Part shown: piece by piece, positions 34,454-64,000 of the stretch
Layout of the letters: every line of letters begins with the position of its first letter
How positions within the stretch are numbered: the stretch's first letter is position 1
Assembly (NCBI GenBank): GCA_905160935.1
Contig: CAJHZI010000371.1
Span: 885,001-949,000 of the forward strand
Length of the DNA stretch: 64,000 bases
From: Enchytraeus crypticus
Taxonomy: Eukaryota > Annelida > Clitellata > Enchytraeida > Enchytraeidae
Direction of reading: 5' to 3'
Translations under genes and position numbers: made by a program
Notes under the pieces: model-generated
Told to the model about the DNA's origin: nothing
The model's database searches: none
Seen by the model: only the letters and a program-made list of their open reading frames with translations

Positions 34454-34984
34454 TATAAAATTAATAAGCACTTGCCTATAAACATTCTAAAAAGCAATGG
34501 GTTAAATTAGCCCATACTGGTACCGTGAGTCTAAAGTCATCTCTTATAGTCATATGAACGGTTCTATTCTAAGCTAGGATATGTTTAAAATGTGGGTATC
34601 GTATTCAAAGTGTTAAGTATATATTTTCTATTAACGGCAATGTTATAAAAGAAATATTTGATGAGCCAGATAAAAATTTGAAAAGCTCTACCACTGCCCC
34701 TTCCTATCCATCCTAGAACTGATGCTCTAGCTAAATGCGTGTAGAATATCTACCAAACTTCTACTGGCAAAAACAATATTAACAAGTATGACAAAAGCAG
34801 TAGACGTTTCATCGTAACTAGTTCAAATATAAATGCTTGCACTTGTACTGATGCGTAGGACGAGACGATTCGACCTGAAAACAAATTATGCATATACATC
34901 TTAGATTAATTATTTCTTGATTAAGTCATAAAGATGGCTTACGTACGCTTGAAATTGATGTATAGTTGTAGCTAATGTGTAATG

Positions 34985-35390
34985 TTTTTAACGTGTGGTA
35001 AAACTAAGAAGGCCAGAATGGAAAATGATTATGTGAGGATGAATTTGAATGTTAAGGGAATTATGGATAGGTTGGCTCATTTGAGATTGAGAAGGTGTGG
35101 GCATATTGTGAGAAAGGCAGATAAGGATGTAGTAAAGAGAGTTTAGAGGAAGGAGCTGGATGTTAATCTAGAGAGAGGTAGACCACAACTGAGGTGGGGT
35201 ACGCTGATTAAGAAGGACATGAAAGATAGAGGATTGACTGATGATATGATATGGTGCGGGACAGAGAGAGTTGGAGAAGGTCTGTTCGTATCACTGGGAT
35301 TTAATAGACGATGATGGTGATGATGATGATGATGATGATAATGATGATAATGATGATGATTATGATGATGATGATGATGATGAAGCTATG
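34985..35390 (+). mobile_element. LINE-E 3' end with (GAT)n tail
   Basis: Encodes [16 protein letters not shown] and KELDVNLERGRPQLRWGTLI with stops. The 3' end runs into an ~80-bp (GAT)n microsatellite at 35306-35385. Confidence 0.8.
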
Positions 35391-35454
35391 AAGGTAGGCG
35401 ACGTAAGCCCCTAATATAATACTATGTTTATTAATTGATGTAGGCTAATAAGCT

Positions 35455-35570
35455 CAAAAGGCTAAAGCAAAGTTTCAGATCAGTATCCTCAAGCAAAAGC
35501 GTGTCAGTGGCGGGGAGAGCACTGGATTTGAACCAGCATCAACTTATCCGCAATCTCATAACTTAGGCCA
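35455..35570 (-). repeat. Degenerate SINE-1-like copy
   Basis: CACTGGATTTGAACCAGCAT (B box complement) with AAGTTTCAGATCAGTATCCTC and GTGTCAGTGGCGGGGAGAG around it resembles SINE-1 but is diverged. Confidence 0.45.
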
Positions 35571-36089
35571 TAATACTATTCTGTCCGTGTGAATTTGCTT
35601 ACAAAGCAAATATATATACTGTCTTTCTTCAACAGCATTTATGTAGACTTATTGAAATGTTTATGATTAATTTTCTTTATGCTCATATTGGCATATTTTC
35701 TAATAAAATATTTGAAAGACGTAAAGTTCTCTCGAGCGCATTTAAAAATCAATTAATGTTGCTATTGCATTGTATGAAAAAATAGTAACCTGTATAGTGT
35801 ATACTGTATAGACTTTACATCTACATGTTAATATATTAGCGCACAAAAATGTTGCCTATGAAGCGACGGAGGCGCTCGAACCTCGGTTCTATAAAACTAC
35901 TTTACAAGTTTGCTAACATTTATTGCCTTTGTCTCCCTCTAAATTGCCTTTACAAATGTCCGGCGTAGTAAAATGACAGTATAATGCACTCCAATGTGAT
36001 CTCCTCAACCAAAAAGAAATAGCTAAACTTATCATTTTTAGTTAGGCATACTAATTTTTATCACCTCTCTTCATATACCATCTTCTTTT

Positions 36090-36360
36090 CAGTGCACTGC
36101 CAAGTGGCAGGTTCAAGGTACATATTCCTTACGTAGCCTATAGCTTGAGAAAAGTATGGCTTCTGAGGTGGTTTCCCGTTGCCTTCTTAAGTTAGATGGA
36201 TTACTACCATTAAATACTGGGCGAAAATAATTCATGGTGAGGTGGGTCCCCTCTATCCATCCTCAGCTCCTACCTTAGTCGCCTCTTACATACACGCAGC
36301 AGATTGTTTGCGGTTGCCCTATTCTGCAGTGGTCCCACCACACTGAGCTCAACACGGGGG
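36090..36360 (+). repeat. R1 dispersed repeat
   Basis: Starts CAGTGCACTGCCAAGTGGCA and ends CTCAACACGGGG, with the same internal order as the copy at 29.6 kb. Confidence 0.85.
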
Positions 36361-36510
36361 TATACCATTTCATCAGTAAACTCCTTATTTTTTATCATCT
36401 CTGCTACATGCAATCTCTATTCCTGTTCCCTTTTTAGTGCACTCTGCACCATACACCATTACTGGCCTAACCACTAACCACCGAACTTTTGAATTTGCGT
36501 TTTAGTCTTA

Positions 36511-36744
36511 TTAGTATTCTCCTATCACACAATATTTTACGAACAAATGCTGAAAATATCTAAGATCATTGCACATATATAATTTTGGTATTAATCCATC
36601 ATATGATTTGTGGTCTAATATGTGCTCTTTTTGATTGGTCAATGCTTCGACTGAGGCTGGCATTGTTTGGGTTTGGGCCGCCGCTGACATAGATTCAGAA
36701 CTAGCTCCAGCGGCGTAGTATAGCTTTCCGATCCAGTCATTCTT
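36511..36744 (-). CDS. Duplicated last exon of beta-spectrin, possible alternative C-terminus
   Basis: About 120 nt here are roughly 90% identical to the start of the true last exon at 37916-38086. Read from the acceptor ATTAG it opens KNDWIGKLYYAAGASSESMS and continues ...QTMPASVEALTNQKE, then diverges into an unrelated tail ending TAA at 36511 (78 codons including stop). A competing acceptor 6 bp upstream (CTACAG) would place TAG as the second codon. Phase 0 fits the donor of exon 15. The basic GFGKKK end is lost. It could be a used alternative terminal exon or a decaying duplicate. Confidence 0.5.
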   Translation of the reverse strand, partial: KNDWIGKLYYAAGASSESMSAAAQTQTMPASVEALTNQKEHILDHKSYDGLIPKLYMCNDLRYFQHLFVKYCVIGEY

Positions 36745-36770
36745 CTAATTCTGTAGATGAAAACAGAAGT

Positions 36771-36850
36771 TAGAGATGAGTGGAGGCGTTATATAGGCCT
36801 ATCATGGATCTGCCAGTAGGCAATGAACTAAGAGAGATAGAGAGAGAGAT
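36771..36850 (+). mobile_element. LINE-A 3' terminus
   Basis: GTGGAGGCGTTATATAGGCC, GATCTGCCAGTAGGCAATGA then (GA)n. Only the last ~80 bp of the LINE are present. Confidence 0.7.
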
Positions 36851-36896
36851 GATATGTGGATAATATTTCTAATATGATTATGATTTTACATTAACG

Positions 36897-37771
36897 CAGT
36901 GGCAGATCCAGGGGAGCCCGGGCCCTCCCTTAGGCCCGGCGATAAAATTTTTAAAACTATATTTTCATTGTTTCTCTGGCAATTTCTATGTGTCAATACG
37001 TTTATAGGGGCAATGGATGGAGGGGGGGGGGGTATGAGAGATAGATCAGTATTCCACTAGCTCAATTTTTTTCAAATATGGGATTAGGGGCCCATATTTG
37101 ATATACGATATACCAAATATAGGCATATTGGCTGGAGCCAGTGGCGAAGTCGGCAAGACACTCGACCGCGGATCAGTAAGTGCGGGGTTCAAATCCTGGG
37201 CTCGCCCGTCACTGACATCGCTTTCGAGTGAAGAAACTGACGTTGACCTTAGCTTTTTTTCCTTTTGCTTTATACTATGAACCCTGTGTAATTAAAGTGT
37301 CCCGAAAAATGTTGATCGTTTCACTAGCTCTCAATTGTCACTTTAACCACTGTATTAGAGGAAAAATGGTGTAAGTAAAAAATGTGAACTGCGCCCCAGA
37401 GCAGAGGTACAAAAAGCCTTGGCTGGGAGGGACTTAAGCCCCCCATACCGCCAAAATTAGGTAATTTTTGCAATTCGTCCAGATCCGTTGGGCTTCTTCA
37501 GAGGTGAAAAAATTAGCCTACTTTTCTCCATAACAAATGTAGGATTTTAGGCAGTTTAGGTTTTCCTCTCACTTCAGTAAGGGTATGAGTGGGGTGGGGG
37601 GTAAGATACGGTGATACACTCACTCTAAGAGGCGAGCGCAGTAGTGAAAAAATTTGAGCCTTCCCCACTACAGCATTTTTCTGGTTGCGTCACACGTCCC
37701 GAAGAAGGCAAAAAAGTGTACTCTCAAAAACAATTTCGGCCCCCCTTAAAAAATTCCTGGATCCGCCCCTG
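36897..37771. mobile_element. hAT element copy 2 with nested SINE-1
   Basis: 875 bp starting CAGTGGCAGATCCAGG and ending CTGGATCCGCCCCTG, flanked by the exact 8-bp duplication CATTAACG (36889-36896 and 37772-37779). Internal sequence (GTTTCACTAGCTCTCAATT, TTTTTGCAATTCGTCCAGAT) matches copy 1. It lies between the true last spectrin exon and its downstream duplicate. Confidence 0.93.
37128..37260 (+). repeat. SINE-1 copy nested in hAT copy 2
   Basis: Best-preserved SINE-1: head TTGGCTGGAGCCAGTGGCGA, B box GGGGTTCAAATCCTGGG, CTCGCCCGTCACTGACATCG and tail GAAACTGACGTTGACCTTAG plus T run. Confidence 0.9.
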
Positions 37772-37812
37772 CATTAACGTATGAAACCACGTTCAGATTC
37801 AATTGTAAAACT

Positions 37813-37814
<2 letters not shown>

Positions 37815-37890
<76 letters not shown>
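37815..37890. repeat. (TA)n microsatellite beside the spectrin stop
   Basis: About 75 bp of TA only 26 bp past the beta-spectrin stop, so it would be in the 3' UTR. Confidence 0.97.
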
Positions 37891-37892
<2 letters not shown>

Positions 37893-37915
37893 GTTAAAGT
37901 TGCAAACCAGTGGCG

Positions 37916-63144
<25,229 letters not shown>

Positions 63145-63584
63145 CTGACCAATTAATATCATCAGAATATACCTGTAGCTTATTTCAATGATTTTTGCTA
63201 ATTTTACAATCTAATAGTATTATGCAAGACATTATATTATGCAATACCATTTCATAGCTTCAACGTCTTAATGAATATGTTTGCATAATATCAGCAGTGC
63301 GTATCAGTGTGACCCTGAATCGTATATATATATACAAATTTGCAACAAATATTTTTTACGACTTAAAATAAAGCATTTGGTATTATTTCTGTTTATACAA
63401 TTAACAGAAGAAATAAAGAAAATTTTATTTAGCAATTTGAAAATGCCCTCCAATATTTGTAGACTTCTATGTTACAATTTAAATAGATTATTGGCCAAAT
63501 TTTACTTTCTAGTTCTCTCTCTAGTGTTCTCTTCAAATTTAACTTTCTAGTCTCTATCACTGTCAAAGACATATATTCCTACCT

Positions 63585-63835
63585 AGAGATTGCTTACACG
63601 CTTCATAAGTAGATCACTGCTTTCACTTCATAGATCATCAAGTTAATCCTTTCATAAAAAGCGATGCCGAATCCATGCCTTGTGTAGACTATGGCTCAGA
63701 AAAATATAGTTTCGGAGGTGGTTTTCCGTTGCTTTCCTCAGCTAATTCATAATCGCCTCAATTGACATGTGCAGTTAACATGTGCAGTTGTATCAGGGGA
63801 AATGTAGACTAGACGGACCCTGATACAACACGGGA
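63585..63835 (+). repeat. R1 copy
   Basis: CTTCATAAGTAGATCACTG, ATCATCAAGTTAATCCTTTC, GGAGGTGGTTTTCCGTTGCT and the end CTGATACAACACGGG follow R1 order, with a short duplication (TGACATGTGCAGTTAACATG). Confidence 0.75.
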
Positions 63836-64000
63836 ATAATAAAATTTCATTTAGGCCTTTTTTTCACAAAAAGGTACGAAAGTATCTTTAAATTTAAGTT
63901 AAACTAGTAGAATCTATAGACAATTTTACCGCAAATTTAGCCTCATTCGATTTCAAAGTTAAACAACAGAAGAAATTTGTTTAGCATATTTTAGATTTTG

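Overview
This is a window of an animal nuclear genome. It is AT-rich, with long introns, many (TA)n/(CT)n/(GAT)n microsatellites and several families of non-LTR retrotransposons (LINEs), tRNA-derived SINEs, hAT elements and a Tc1/mariner relic. The two host genes are bilaterian-type and the repeats suggest a non-vertebrate (probably marine) invertebrate, but I cannot name a phylum. Almost none of the long open frames are host genes. The host genes appear only when short exons are joined at splice sites.

Two convergent protein-coding genes occupy the window. (1) 1130-31590, plus strand: the 3' three quarters of SDAD1/SDA1, a nucleolar 60S ribosome-biogenesis factor. Sixteen exons (1530 nt, 509 codons plus stop) join in a continuous frame; the first exons lie upstream of base 1. 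One intron appears to be GC-AG. (2) 63144-37916, minus strand: the 3' part of a conventional beta-spectrin. Sixteen exons (868 residues) cover the last spectrin repeats, the ankyrin-binding repeat region, the partial tetramerisation repeat, an acidic linker, a PH domain and the basic C-terminus. The 5' part lies beyond base 64000. The genes end tail to tail, separated by about 5-6 kb (31591-36510/37915) that holds tandem repeats, a captured LINE piece, LINE 3' ends and an hAT element.

The introns are a nested record of transposition. A LINE (LINE-A) sits inside a ~290-bp satellite at 1.5-5.6 kb and was itself entered by an hAT element (exact 8-bp target duplication) and a SINE. A second hAT copy (36897-37771), also with an exact 8-bp duplication, carries a SINE. 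Other LINEs are at 7.1, 9.1, 12.3, 17.4-19.7 (longest open reverse transcriptase), 22.9-24.3, 28.3, 35, 40-44, 44.4-45.3, 51.2, 55.8 and 57.8 kb. A Tc1/mariner element with ~70-bp inverted ends is at 59306-60098.

The observations most worth following are: a duplicated last exon of beta-spectrin that could give an alternative C-terminus (36511-36744); an exon-like block with an in-frame stop next to the ankyrin-binding exon (55616-55694); a 40-bp tandem array built from an exon/intron border (61455-61712); the GC-AG intron in SDAD1; a SINE whose tail matches a LINE 3' end; a 3'-terminal hairpin shared by two LINE-like repeats; and an unrecognised compositionally distinct block with a TATA-like box and a 191-codon frame inside a spectrin intron (about 53.5-55.2 kb). 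I saw no bacterial-type systems, CRISPR array or intact rRNA/tRNA gene. Transposon outer limits are approximate unless a target duplication is quoted.
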